Notes under the pieces: model-generated
What the model saw: only the letters and a program-made list of their open reading frames with translations
Told to the model about the DNA's origin: nothing
Databases searched by the model: none
NCBI RefSeq assembly: GCF_026914185.1
Contig: NC_070561.1
Location: 4,154,001-4,218,000 of the forward strand
From: Puccinia triticina
Lineage: Eukaryota > Basidiomycota > Pucciniomycetes > Pucciniales > Pucciniaceae
DNA length: 64,000 nucleotides
Direction of reading: 5' to 3'
Made by a program: the position numbers and the translations under genes
In this document: positions 30,990 to 40,560 of the stretch, piece by piece
How positions within the stretch are numbered: position 1 is the stretch's first letter
How the letters are laid out: every line of letters begins with the position of its first letter

Positions 30990-32010
30990 CTACATCCGAG
31001 TTGTTTGAGTTGGAGGCCTCTTCTTCATCAGACTCCTCCTGTTGATCAGTAGACGCCTCGTGTTGACCACTCCCAAGGATTCAGAGAATTTGTTTGCCGA
31101 AGATCCCAACCGCTTGTTTTCCTTAGCCTCTTGGGCTGCTAATTCTTTTCTTGCCTCAAGTTGATTGCGCATGTCCTGCAAAATCATCTCCTTTTGGAGT
31201 CGCAGGAATTCTTGGGAGGCCTTGTCCGGTAAGTTGTTGCATGATGTCCTTTGACATTATCTCCATGTTTGTCTGGCTGACTTCAGCTTTTGCAACCGCT
31301 TGTTGAATTTTGTTTATTTTTTTCATTGCAAGTGTTTGGTCACGGTAGTCACTTGAGCAGTTTGATAATATCAAAATCTTTTTTGCATTATAATGATCTT
31401 GCTTCATGGCTTGTTTGGCAGCATGAATACCTGGAGGACGCTTGCAAGAACCTTCGGAGACCATTTGGGATGCTGAGGGTGATTGAGACGTGATTGGAAA
31501 AGTGTTGGCTGGAGTTCCGGGTGTAGATGGATTTGGAGCTGAGATTGTTGCACCCAAATCTTGAGGGTTTTGATTTTTGAAGAGGTTTATCCACTTTGGC
31601 AAGTCCTTGATAACCAACCAATATCGCTCAAAAGAGAATTGTTTTCCTTCTTGTTCATAGTAAGCCTTCTTGGCATCAGGAAGGAGATCCGTTGAGACAG
31701 AGCCAGACGGTTGGTTTTTTTCAAGCTTGCGATATATTGCAGAGAATTTTAATGAATCTTTCTGAATGTGTTGGCCCCAACTGCATGCAAGGACACAAAA
31801 AAGGTCAGACAAAAATTGGAAAAACAAAAAGAAAAATCACAAACCGGTTCTTGCAGTGGTTCCAATCTCTTTCAACAGCACCATAGGCATTGAAATCCTT
31901 GGCAATACACTTCCAAAAATCTTCTTTCTTTTGGCCAGTGGATTGGATGGTGTCCTCCAATATTTTCATCCAGCTCTTTGCAAGCTGTTCATCATCTGGG
32001 GGGAGCAAGT
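30990..32010 (-). pseudogene. Harbinger Myb/SANT-like accessory protein, frameshifted
   Basis: Two exons are seen. Exon 1 (about 32010-31845) encodes DDEQLAKSWMKILEDTIQST and QKKEDFWKCIAKDFN, a Myb/SANT-like helical domain. A 64-bp intron (31844-31781, GTTTGT...GCAG) joins KNR to WGQHIQKDSLKFSAIYRKLE. Exon 2 has QFSFERYWLVIKDLPKWINL and KRPPGIHAAKQAM, as in the NAM-like C-terminal domain of such proteins. Near 31225 a one-base shift moves the frame to EFLRLQKEMILQDMRNQLEA, and the coiled-coil C-terminus continues to about 30990. In this family the protein is thought to help the transposase bind DNA or enter the nucleus. Confidence 0.78.
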
Positions 32011-32164
32011 TTGGGCCTTATTTGGGTGGCATTGTTCTGATGGGATGGTATGGCGGTATTGATGGGATGATGTGGGGGTATTGATTGGATGGAAGCCAAG
32101 GTGTGCAGATAGCTGTATGTAGCTATTGTGGATTTAGCTAAGAATTCAGGTCGTGACTAACCGT

Positions 32165-32833
32165 TGTGGTGGCCAGATGGGTACAGGGCCTCAAGATCAT
32201 CAAAATCCAGAATTCATCAAGATCAGACATCTCAACAGCCAGACTTTTTCAGCCTCAAGATTCTCATCAAGCCCCTCATTCTCAATATCCTTCAAGATCC
32301 CTTCCCCCTTCTTTCTCTTTATGCTCTTTTTCATGTTTCTTGGTCCTAACACATGAGTCATGTGGTTTTCTTTCATCTTGTTTGTTTTATTTCTTCTCTT
32401 CTGTTGGTTGTTGTTGTGTTGTGTTTTCTTTTCTCTCCTTGTGGTGTTGTTTTGTATTTAGGGATGTGATGACATGTCCTGTGACATGTCATTCCCCAGA
32501 GTCCAAGTTCAAGTTTGAACTTGGAGGATGGGACGGCATGGGACTTGCTCTTATCCACAAGATTTTCCATCAATTTTTGATCCGCTGGCAGTAACCTCAG
32601 CACTATTCCTGATCCTTTATCCCTGATCCTGATCCCTCATCATCATCTGATCCTCAACAAACCAACCACCGCAGACGGTATTCCATCCCCGTTTTCTCTC
32701 AGAAATCCCCCCCCCCCCCAACGCTATCACTTTCCAATCCTCATCCCATTTGCTGGACCACCACAAGGGCAGCCTCAACAGCACCCATCCCCTCGATGCT
32801 CTGCCTATTGCCTGGCACGGTAGGAGTTCCACA
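32165..32833 (+). repeat. Solo LTR of the Gypsy family, with target duplication
   Basis: It begins TGTGGTGGCC like the LTR at 7142-8146 and shares CTTGGTCCTAACACA, CCAAGTTCAAG.TTGAACTTGG and CAACAGCACCCATCCCCTC in order, in the opposite orientation to that LTR. It ends GGAGTTCCACA. CCGT flanks both sides (32161-32164 and 32834-32837). A poly-C run lies at 32708. No internal region remains, so recombination between LTRs is the likely origin. Confidence 0.8.
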
Positions 32834-33099
32834 CCGTCACTAGATTTAGTGATGGTTAGCTGAAATTGGAGCTTCCCACTAATTTAGTTTGGGCTTAGCT
32901 ACGCCTTGTGTGGTTGAGATCTGCGGCTAAACTAGCTAGCTGCAAGCTAAACTAGTCATTGGTAAGGATGTTCTAAACACATAATCTCTGACAGCCTTGG
33001 ACCTGAAAATCTGCACCAATGCGGGCGGCCACTCAGATTAGCTTGTTCCAAGCATAATCCAAGCTAGTTAGTCCATACTAACTTAGCCACCAATGCTGA

Positions 33100-33390
33100 C
33101 ACTCTTAGTTTGACCCTGCATCCACATTGGGTTGGATCAACCGGGGATCAACTTGACCTGGAGCTCTGTTTGGAGCTAGTGGGGTCTAAATGTAGAACCC
33201 ACTAATCCTGGGACTAATCTCAAATTGAACATTAATCATGCTTGTGAGCATGAACTTTATGTGTTTAGGTGCCAAACACATAACATATAGGCACCTAGGG
33301 TACTTTTTTTGATTTTGCCAATGACCGGTTTGAAATTTATAACGGTCATGGAGAGGACTCAAGCCTCTCAATGACCAGTGTGGTGATGTA
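33100..33390. repeat. Dispersed repeat next to the Harbinger right end, with one minisatellite dyad
   Basis: Its block order CCTGCATCCACATTGG, GTGGGGTCTA, TTTATGTGTTTAGGT and ATAGGCACCTA repeats that of 14365-14547, just outside the left end. At 33321-33390 a single degenerate dyad CAATGACCGG...CGGTCATGGAG belongs to the palindromic minisatellite family. Confidence 0.6.
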
Positions 33391-34455
33391 AGTTGCCCAC
33401 CGGTGTCAAAGTGACCAGGGGGTGCAAGGAGTCCTGGAGTTTGGTGACTGCAGTTCCACAAGGCTGGCGCGGAGCGGCACAGTGCAGAGGATGTTCTTTG
33501 AGGCGGAGTGCGGAGAAATTGTACACAACTTGGCAGCAGAGCTGGGCTCAACTTAAGCAGGTCAGCGCAGACTGGCTAGTAGCATCAGTGACTGGGGGAA
33601 GCCATGACAGCCAAAGCGGGCAACATCAGTGGGCCTAGCTGGGGCAGAGCCGTTATGTGGGATCCTGGCATTGTAGGCTAGATAGGGGCAGGGAAGCTAT
33701 GGCAAGAGGAGTCCAACGGTGGGCAATGACGTGTGGCAAAGTTGACAGGAGATCCGCGTGAGAGCAGAATGGACAGATGATGTGCGTGGTTGTGGGAGTG
33801 TGGCTTGGCAGATTGCGTGCTTGAGAGGTGGGCGGAGGAGGATGGTTTCTTTTCTCTCATGTTTTTCCTTTTCTATGGAGGGGGGAGGGAGTTCCCCCCC
33901 CCCCCCCCCCCCCCAGGACTTGTACAGCTCTTGTCACTCATGGCTCGCTCCATCTGGCCAATGTGTGATGTGTAATAGCAGATAGAAAGAAAAATGGGGG
34001 TTGGCCGGGCCTTTAAGGCTTGGCAGCTTCACCAGAATCACTTGGGGGCAAGCCTCTTTGTTACTCTACACTCAGGCTTGGTCCAGCTCGCAGCCTTTCC
34101 CACACTAAGATGCTAGCTTTGTGATGGCCCCCTGCATCCTGTGGTTTTGACTCAGCATGAGGTATTTGTTAAATCACGTCGAGGCAGCTTACCCGCGAGC
34201 AGAATTAAGCAAAGCGACAGCACAGTTTGGCCTCATCCATTGTCTTAATCGACTCTTGATAATGGTCTCTTTCCTATTATCTTCTGTCTTTCATTCCAAT
34301 GTGGGCAATTTTTAGGCGGACAAGGTGCAGCCAAGGAAGCACAAGAGATGGTAGACAACTGTTTTTGCAGTGATTGGTAGTTGGTATATACACTGTGCGT
34401 TACGTCAAATCAAGAGGGGGATTGAGTGGTGATTTTATTATGAACGTTATTGTCG
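33391..34455. other. Intergenic, downstream of HSP60; nothing coding recognised
   Basis: Open frames are short and lack motifs. A poly-C run occupies about 33894-33914. The last 70-100 bases before 34455 are probably the HSP60 3' untranslated region, but no polyadenylation signal was assigned. Confidence 0.5.
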
Positions 34456-36547
34456 TTAGAAGCCCATTCCTCCTCCCATTCCACCCATACCTAGCAATCG
34501 AAGTTCGGAAGCGGAGATACACGATCAGTAGGTTGGACACGCGAAACGCAGAGAGGGCAAGTGGAAATGCAAAAAAAGGGTCTACTAACCTCCGCCCATA
34601 CCACCCATCGGTGAAGCGGCCTTCTCTTCTGGGGCGTCGACAACACATGCTTCGCTGGTGGTCAACAGACTGGCGACACCAGCAGCATCGTTTAGGGCGG
34701 TCTTGACGACCTTGAGTGGGTCGATGATTCCGCTGGCTACGAGGTCCTTGTACTCGCTCATGGCGGCGTCATATCCCCAGTGGAATTGCCCGTCGCCACT
34801 GTAGTGTTCGAGAACCTTTCCGACGACCAGGGATGATTCTTCACCGGCGTTCTCGACAATCGTCCGGGTTGGCTTCTGGATGGCGGATTTGATGATCGAG
34901 ACACCCAATTGCTGGTCGAAGTTGGCCAACTTGAGCCCGTCCAACGCTTTGCTCGCTTTCAGCAAGGCAGTACCACCACCTAGCGTACATGACAAGAAAA
35001 GACGATCAGTGCCTAGAGATAAAAGTGTGAATCTGAAGCGGGAATGACAACTAACCTGGAACAATTCCTTCCTCTACAGCAGCTCGAGTAGCGTTCAGGG
35101 CGTCATCAAATCGGTCCTTCTTTTCCCCGACCTCAACCTCGCTGTGTCCTCCGACCTTGATAACCGCCACGCCGCCACTCAATTTTGCCAATCGCTCCTG
35201 TAGCTTCGTCTTGTCGTAGTCAGATGTGCTGGGGTCGGTGATGGCAGCTCGGATCTGTTCACATCGGTTGGAGATCATGTCCTTCTGGCCTTCACCGTTG
35301 AGCAGGATTGTGTCGTCCTTGGTGATCGAGACGGAGCCGGTCGAACCAAGCAGGTCAGGGGTTGCCTTTTCGAGCTTGATATCCAGTTCATCATTGAAGC
35401 AAGTTCCGCCGGTAAGGATGGCAAGATCGCCGAGAATGGATTTACGGTTGTCACCGAATCCGGGAGCCTTGACAGCAGCAACTTGGAGCTGTCCACGAAG
35501 CTTGTTCAGAATGCAAGCCGCTAGGGCTTCTCCGTCCAGGTCTTCGGCAATGATCAACAAAGGTCGGCGTTGGGTAGCAGCGGCCTCGAGGGATGGTAGG
35601 ATGTCCTGAAGGGCTGAGATCTTCTTCTCAGATAGGAGGATAAGAGGTTTTTCAAGCTCGGCCTTCTGGGTCTTGATGTCGGTGATGAAGTAGGGGGAGA
35701 TGTAACCCCGGTCGAAGCGCATGCCTTCGGTGACCTCGATTTCATCTTCGATCGTCTTTCCCTCCTTGACGGTGATCACACCTTCCTTTCCGACTTTTTC
35801 CATGGCGGTCGATATCAGTTGACCGATGTGGGCATCGCCGTTAGCTGAAATGGTGGCCACTTGAGCAATCTCCTTGGAAGTCGTGATCTCTCGTTTGTTC
35901 TGGTCGAGAAACTTGATGACTTCATCTACGGCGGCTTGGGATCCTCGACGAAGGTCCATTGGGTTACAACCAGCTGCGACGTTTTTAACACCTTCCGAGT
36001 AGATTGCTCGAGCCAAGACCGTAGCGGTAGTGGTACCATCCCCAGCGATTTCATTTGTCTTGTTGGCCACATCCTGAACTAATCTGATTTTCCAAAGGTC
36101 GTACATTTGAAGTGAGCAACAGAGGCTCGGGCTTATGTGAAGAAAGTACGGTTACTTACCGAGCACCGAGGTTTTCGAATTTGTCCTTGAGGGTGATGCT
36201 TTTTGCCACAGTTACACCGTCCTTGGTAATTTTCGGTCCTCCGAAAGACTGTTCAATGATTACGTTTCGACCCTTGGGGCCCAGAGTAACTGAGACAGCC
36301 TTAGCCAGGATGTCTACGCCGGCAAGCATGGCTGCACGGCCATCGTTTGAGAACTGTGATTTCAAAGCGGCATAGACGTGGTTAGCAAATTGGGAAGGAA
36401 TAAGGCAAGTGATGGAGGACGGATGAAACTTGCTTTGATTTCTTTGTAACTAGCATATCGTTTCTGACCGGCCACTAGGGAAGTTCGCTGAGATTGGTTA
36501 CGAAGCGAGGGGAGGCCGGACGAGGAAGCGAGACGCGATCTGAGCAT
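34456..36547 (-). CDS. HSP60: Mitochondrial chaperonin HSP60 (GroEL-type), five exons
   Basis: It folds imported proteins in the mitochondrial matrix as an ATP-driven double ring with HSP10. Exons: 36547-36434, 36353-36160, 36083-35056, 34979-34590, 34490-34456, giving 586 residues, normal for the family. Residues 1-31 are Arg/Ser-rich with RYAS, a likely matrix-targeting peptide. The body shows [35 protein letters not shown] at about 116-130 (ATP site) and [10 protein letters not shown]. The C-terminus is a GGM repeat ending MGGGMGF. Intron 1 begins GC (AAA|GCAAGT) and ends CACAG, a GC-AG intron; the other three are GT-AG and all phases join correctly. The HSP10 gene lies head to head upstream. 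No defect is seen. Confidence 0.97.
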
Positions 36548-36749
36548 GTTGGTGGGATTGAGGGTGGTAAGAATTGGGTAAATGGGATACAAAAGTTCTA
36601 CAGCGGGGTGTACAGTCGGCGAGGGCACTGGTGGACAGTTTTCCTGAAGTCGACGGCACCGGGGGGAATCCAAAAAATAGTCCGCTTGTGTGCATCTTGC
36701 ATACCATCCATATTGCATACCAAACCCCGGGCCGAAAGCTGCTGTCTTT

Positions 36750-36767
36750 TTCGAGATCCCTCCAGAA
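36750..36767. promoter_or_regulatory. Heat-shock-element-like site 1
   Basis: TTCGAGATCCCTCCAGAA reads as four alternating pentamers with exact spacing: TTC, GAT, CTC, GAA, each separated by two bases. The first and last units match the consensus and the middle two have one mismatch each. Confidence 0.6.
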
Positions 36768-36891
36768 CCCTGGACGGCCGATCGACCCCGAGGGAGGGGG
36801 TGCATGCTGCGGGCTGCGCTCGCCTGGATATGCATACGGTGGCTCAGGATGAATAGCAGACCCACCTTGGCTGTCGACTTCCGCTCCAACA

Positions 36892-36904
36892 TTCCAGAAA
36901 ACTC
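36892..36904. promoter_or_regulatory. Heat-shock-element-like site 2
   Basis: TTCCAGAAAACTC gives TTC, GAA, CTC with 2-base spacing: two perfect units and one with a single mismatch. It lies nearer the HSP10 start. Confidence 0.55.
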
Positions 36905-37080
36905 CGCCAAGGAATCCAGCACCTTCAAGCACCGCCAGGTCAGTCCATCGCCCAAACTCTTCTTGTGACGCCCGGCCCGAAGGCTTGTCGAACTGACTTG
37001 AATACGCGGCCCTCAACTCATCACTCGATTCTCAATCACCATCCACGCCGGCCTCTTTCATCAACCCTGCACCAGTCAAA

Positions 37081-37637
37081 ATGGTTAGTTTTGCTGATAG
37101 CCGCGAAAAGTAGTTAACCGTATCCCTGCTGACTGGCTCGCACTCGTTATCATCTTCAGTCTATCAGCCTTCGATCAATTTCGTCCCTGAAACCAACGCT
37201 CGACCGGATTCTGGTCCAACGTGTCAAAGCGGAGACCAAGACCGCATCAGGCATTTTCTTACCTTCATCCGTCACAGAGAAGCAGGTACCCGAAGCCACG
37301 GTCCTGGCCGTAGGTCCAGGAGGGCGTGATCGGTCGGTCTCCCAGAAATAGTCAAGCGAGTTTCCGATTTCACGAGCCTGATGCTGAGTTCTTTTTATGC
37401 ATTCTGTCGGTCCCTTTCAGTGACGGAAAACTTATCCCAATGGAATTCAAAACCGGAGATAAGGTCCTCCTGCCAAGCTACGGCGGCCAATCCATCAAGG
37501 TTGGGGATGAGGTTAGTTCGCCCAACCGGTTTGGAATTTCTCATGCACCGCTCCCATTGATTAATTCTATGTTTTACTTCCCTCCGAAGGAATACCATCT
37601 GTTCCGTGACGCCGAAATCCTAGCAAAATTTACATAG
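37081..37637 (+). CDS. HSP10: Mitochondrial co-chaperonin HSP10 (GroES-type), four exons
   Basis: This is the lid of the mitochondrial chaperonin and partner of HSP60. Exons: 37081-37083, 37160-37332, 37421-37511, 37590-37637, giving 104 residues, the usual length. Exon 1 holds only the ATG, followed at once by GTTAGT. The protein reads SLKPTLDRILVQRVKAETKT (N-terminal Cpn10 motif), SGIFLPSSV (mobile loop), ATVLAVGPGGRD, GDKVLLPSYGG and YHLFRDAEILAKF. Introns are 76, 88 and 78 bp, with GT-AG borders and phases that join properly; the second donor, GTCGGT, is weak. No cleavable presequence is obvious, as is usual for HSP10. The start is fixed by frame and by family length. Confidence 0.95.
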
Positions 37638-38301
37638 ATCATGGCAACCAGGGAACCCGCGGCAGCCAGCGCCGGGTGTTTCCTGAGGACTCGGAAACCT
37701 CGGCGACAACCTCGCCAAGGATTCATCCCTTGAACCATTCAAACTAAAAAAATACAAAATCGGCATATACCTTCAGCTTACTTACGAACTTGCATGAGCA
37801 TGCACCTGCACCTGAACATTTTGAGAACTAAGATCTGACAGAGGCTTTCACAGCACCTGAGAGTTGAGACATACACATGAACTGTGCCGGCCCACGGGAA
37901 ACTGAATAGGACAAGAGACCAATACGAACGAAGTTCATTTGAAGAATATGTTAAATTTTGAGTCAAGACGAGGCGGCAGTTAGTCGAATCGACATTGCCA
38001 GGTCTCAAATTGTGCCAATTTAAGAGACAGATGTGGGGTACAAAAGAGAGAAATGTGATACTCCTGTGGTGGGCCTGACCGTCGTAATGAGGTGTAGGAC
38101 AGCACTTCAAGCTCTTGAAAATAGCCTACAGACTGACAACTCATTTAGTCATTCCTTTGATTTTTTGTTGACACCAAAGTCTTTCTAGGTGAGGACAGAG
38201 TTGTTACAATGAGCTATCATGAACCTCCATTAATTAAGAACAATCGCGCCTTTGGTGTAAAACGGAGGGTTCTATACTAAGGCAACTGGCTTCATCTCCA
38301 T
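37638..38301. other. Intergenic between HSP10 and tRNA-Leu
   Basis: The first part is presumably the HSP10 3' untranslated region. No other coding or RNA signature is visible; open frames on either strand are short and unrelated to known motifs. Confidence 0.5.
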
Positions 38302-38407
38302 GGAGACATGGCCGAGTGGTCTAAGGCGCCGTCTTAAGGCAATGACGACTCCTCCGGGAGCGTGATTCGGCGGTCTTCGGGCGTGGGTTCGAATCCCACT
38401 GTCTTCA
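38302..38407 (+). tRNA. tRNA-Leu (anticodon TAA) with intron
   Basis: The acceptor strands GGAGACA (38302-38308) and TGTCTTC (38400-38406) pair, with A as discriminator. The A box TGGCCGAGTGGTCTAAGG and B box GGTTCGAATCC are intact. The anticodon TAA lies at 38335-38337 and is followed by an intron of about 30 nt before the stem's 3' strand near 38367. A long variable arm follows, as in class II tRNA-Leu. No CCA is encoded, as expected of a eukaryotic gene. Confidence 0.92.
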
Positions 38408-38519
38408 CAATTTTTTGGTCCCTCCACGTTAGCAGTGAGGAAGCTACATTGTTGTTCCATTGCTTGGTGCTTGAGAAAACATGTTTTTGGATGAAGGGTG
38501 AAGATTACTATAAACTTAA

Positions 38520-38565
38520 CTAAGTCCCTCCTGGGCGCGAAGCCGCCTCCGCAGCAGGGACTTAG
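38520..38565. repeat. 46-bp hairpin element with CTAAGTCCCT ends
   Basis: CTAAGTCCCT at 38520 and AGGGACTTAG at 38556 are exact complements around a GC-rich core with GCGAAGCCGC. It belongs with the AAGTCCC-bounded hairpins at 8623 and 60401. Confidence 0.7.
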
Positions 38566-39419
38566 AAAAGAACAGAGTTTTTGGGTGTGACAAGTTTTTC
38601 AGATGTGGCAGAGAAAATCTAAATTCTGCAATAACTTTTCATCTATGTATACCACTGTGGCATGGAAAAGATTATGAGAAAGGTGTCTTGCCTTTCTCCT
38701 CGAGCTACACACTCTAATTTTGATGGAGAGTGCTACAAACTCACTTACGGCAATCAAGTTTGATGACCGGTATTGAACATCAAGAGAGTACACAGCTCCT
38801 TTGATGTCCAGTACACCATGGGATTGATCTGGATGCCCTCGGACCAACAACCCAAGGACAAAGGTCCGCCGTTGGGCTGCAGTGCAAATGGAGGGCAGCA
38901 CGGAGTTGGGGTCGCGCAAGGGTCAGTCCGCCTAACCTCTTGAGGTTGGGAGGTACGGTGGCATGACTGTGATCAACCAACCACAGGTCTGCCGGTCTGC
39001 TGCCGTGCGGTCACCCAGCAGCCTTGCCACAAAGGCTTTCAGTCAGTTGACGGTCAGCATCCCGATTCCCGACCTCTTTGACAGCCAGCAGGTTGACCGC
39101 AAGGAGTACAATGGTTGCTTGTCAATCTCCCAAACTCCTTGAGAGCCGGTAGGATGACCGCGAAAAGTATGACGGTTAGCCAACCTATCCTTGACCTTTT
39201 TTTTTTATTTTATTTTTAAGTGCAGTTTGATTTGACATTGCACACTACTGTATATATCATCTACTGCGTACAAAAAAATGGCATAATGTGATGAAGATCG
39301 CCTATAAAAACTAACCAATGAATTTAAAAATGCCAGCAACATTGGGATGAGAGATTAAGCATACGGAGAAAGGTGAAAATGAGGAGAAGAAATAGAGGGC
39401 AACTAGTTCAAGCGTTCCA
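38566..39419. other. Non-coding, with degenerate TTGACGGTCA-like half-sites
   Basis: Scattered half-sites such as TTTGATGACCGG (38759) and TTGACGGTCAGC (39047) recall the minisatellite dyads but do not form an array. A T-run lies at 39199. No gene was recognised. Confidence 0.45.
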
Positions 39420-40560
39420 TCAACGTTGCTTGCGGCTCTGGGTGGCTTGTTTCATCTGAGGGCATGTTTCTGACCATGGAGGGTGAGCAAATTTTTTGTC
39501 TAGAGAGTTGATATTCATTTTGGAGACTGTTTTTTCTTGAGTGATGCATACACAACAAGAGGGAGTAATAGCTGGTGAGGATGTGCAAGTGTTTGATTTG
39601 TGATTACCGGTACATTTGCTGCAGAGTGAGGAGTTCTTGCACCATTGAGCTGTGTGACCAATCTTCCAGCATTTAAAACATTGCGGTATCAATTGTGTGT
39701 AGTGAGCCTTGCGGTAGAATTCATTTTGTAGAAAAAGTCCCAAACGTTCTATCTTGGCTGCAATGTCTTTGTCAAGTAGGTGTAAGACAATTGATCCATT
39801 TTTTTTTCCGCTGCTAATTGGGTTGCCTAGCCATTGAGCTGATTGTATCAGAGACGGATTGATTCTGTTTTGGAGGCCTAGTTCTTGTAAGTGGGATTGT
39901 TTTGAAGGTTCAAAATTTGTGGGTACTGCATGTAATAGGATTGGAAATCTTGATGGGAAGGTTTTGAGTTCAGGGCAAAGAAGCTCAGTCCACTTTTGCT
40001 TGTTGGTAAGGAGCCATTGTGCCTTGGCTTGTGAGCTGGTTAGAAGTTGCAGGTCTTTCAATGCAAGAATAGAAATTCCAGACACGTCATCAGGTTGTGA
40101 GTCGGCTCTGGCGTTCATTGAAGATAAGATCTGGTTGATTTTACTGGTAATGTCTTTTGCTGACATTGTATCTACGCTGGTGAAGCCTGGTGGCATTTGG
40201 ATCACTGCGCTAGCTGGTTTATACTTTTTTATTTATTTGTTCGTAGGTATCAATGGCGGGCTGGCTTTATTCAATAGGTTCTTTTTTGTCAAAGGTGTGC
40301 TTTTCTGTTTGTTCGTAGCAACAGCGGCCCAAGATGGTGTTGCAGCAATTGGCACCAAGTTTTGAGTTTGTCAATCCAATTGATCTAGACGTTTGAGTAT
40401 GCAATCAATTTTCCGGTCAGAGGAGTGTTTTTTGCTAGCCAAGGAGCTCTCTAGTTTATTTGTTTGATCGAGTAGAGCTTGAATCTGGTGTTTGTTCAGA
40501 GATCTGGGTTTCTGGGAGAGAGGGCTTTTTTCAAGAAAACAAGTATTTTGCCAACGATGT
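39420..40560 (-). pseudogene. LINE ORF1-like protein with zinc knuckles, truncated and broken
   Basis: The clearest frame (40205-39420) has two zinc knuckles, CFKCWKIGHTAQWC and CSKCTGNHKSNTC, preceded by a LHLLDKDIAAKIERLGLFL-type region. This is the make-up of ORF1 proteins of non-LTR retrotransposons, which bind the element RNA. Upstream in the same direction (to about 40560) translations show a coiled-coil-like LESSLASKKHSSDRKIDCIL, then PSWAAVATNKQKS, interrupted by TGA near 40378 and TAA near 40238. No endonuclease or reverse transcriptase follows below 39420, so the element is truncated at its 3' side or was cut by a later event. Confidence 0.72.

Larger units (their letters stand above)
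14549..32973 (+). mobile_element. PIF/Harbinger element expanded by nested insertions
   Basis: The left end GAGCATCCTTACC (14549-14561) is matched by GGTAAGGATGTTC (32961-32973), the complement of GAACATCCTTACC. Similarity continues inward as TAGTTTGGCTCACAGCTA against TAGTTTAGCTTGCAGCTA. Flanking bases are TAT on the left and TAA on the right, close to the TWA target duplication of this superfamily. It contains both expected genes: a DDE transposase in two pieces (14723-15250 and 29716-30607, plus strand) and a Myb/SANT protein (minus strand, 30990-32010). The excess length is due to a DIRS-like retroelement, itself holding a CACTA element, and a solo LTR. That both ends belong to one original element is inferred. 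Confidence 0.65.
36548..37080. promoter_or_regulatory. Shared divergent promoter of HSP60 and HSP10
   Basis: Only 533 bp separate the two start codons, so one region must serve both genes. Two heat-shock-element-like sites lie in it (36750-36767 and 36892-36904). There is no convincing TATA box. The arrangement implies joint heat induction through HSF, an inference from motif and neighbours. Confidence 0.75.
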
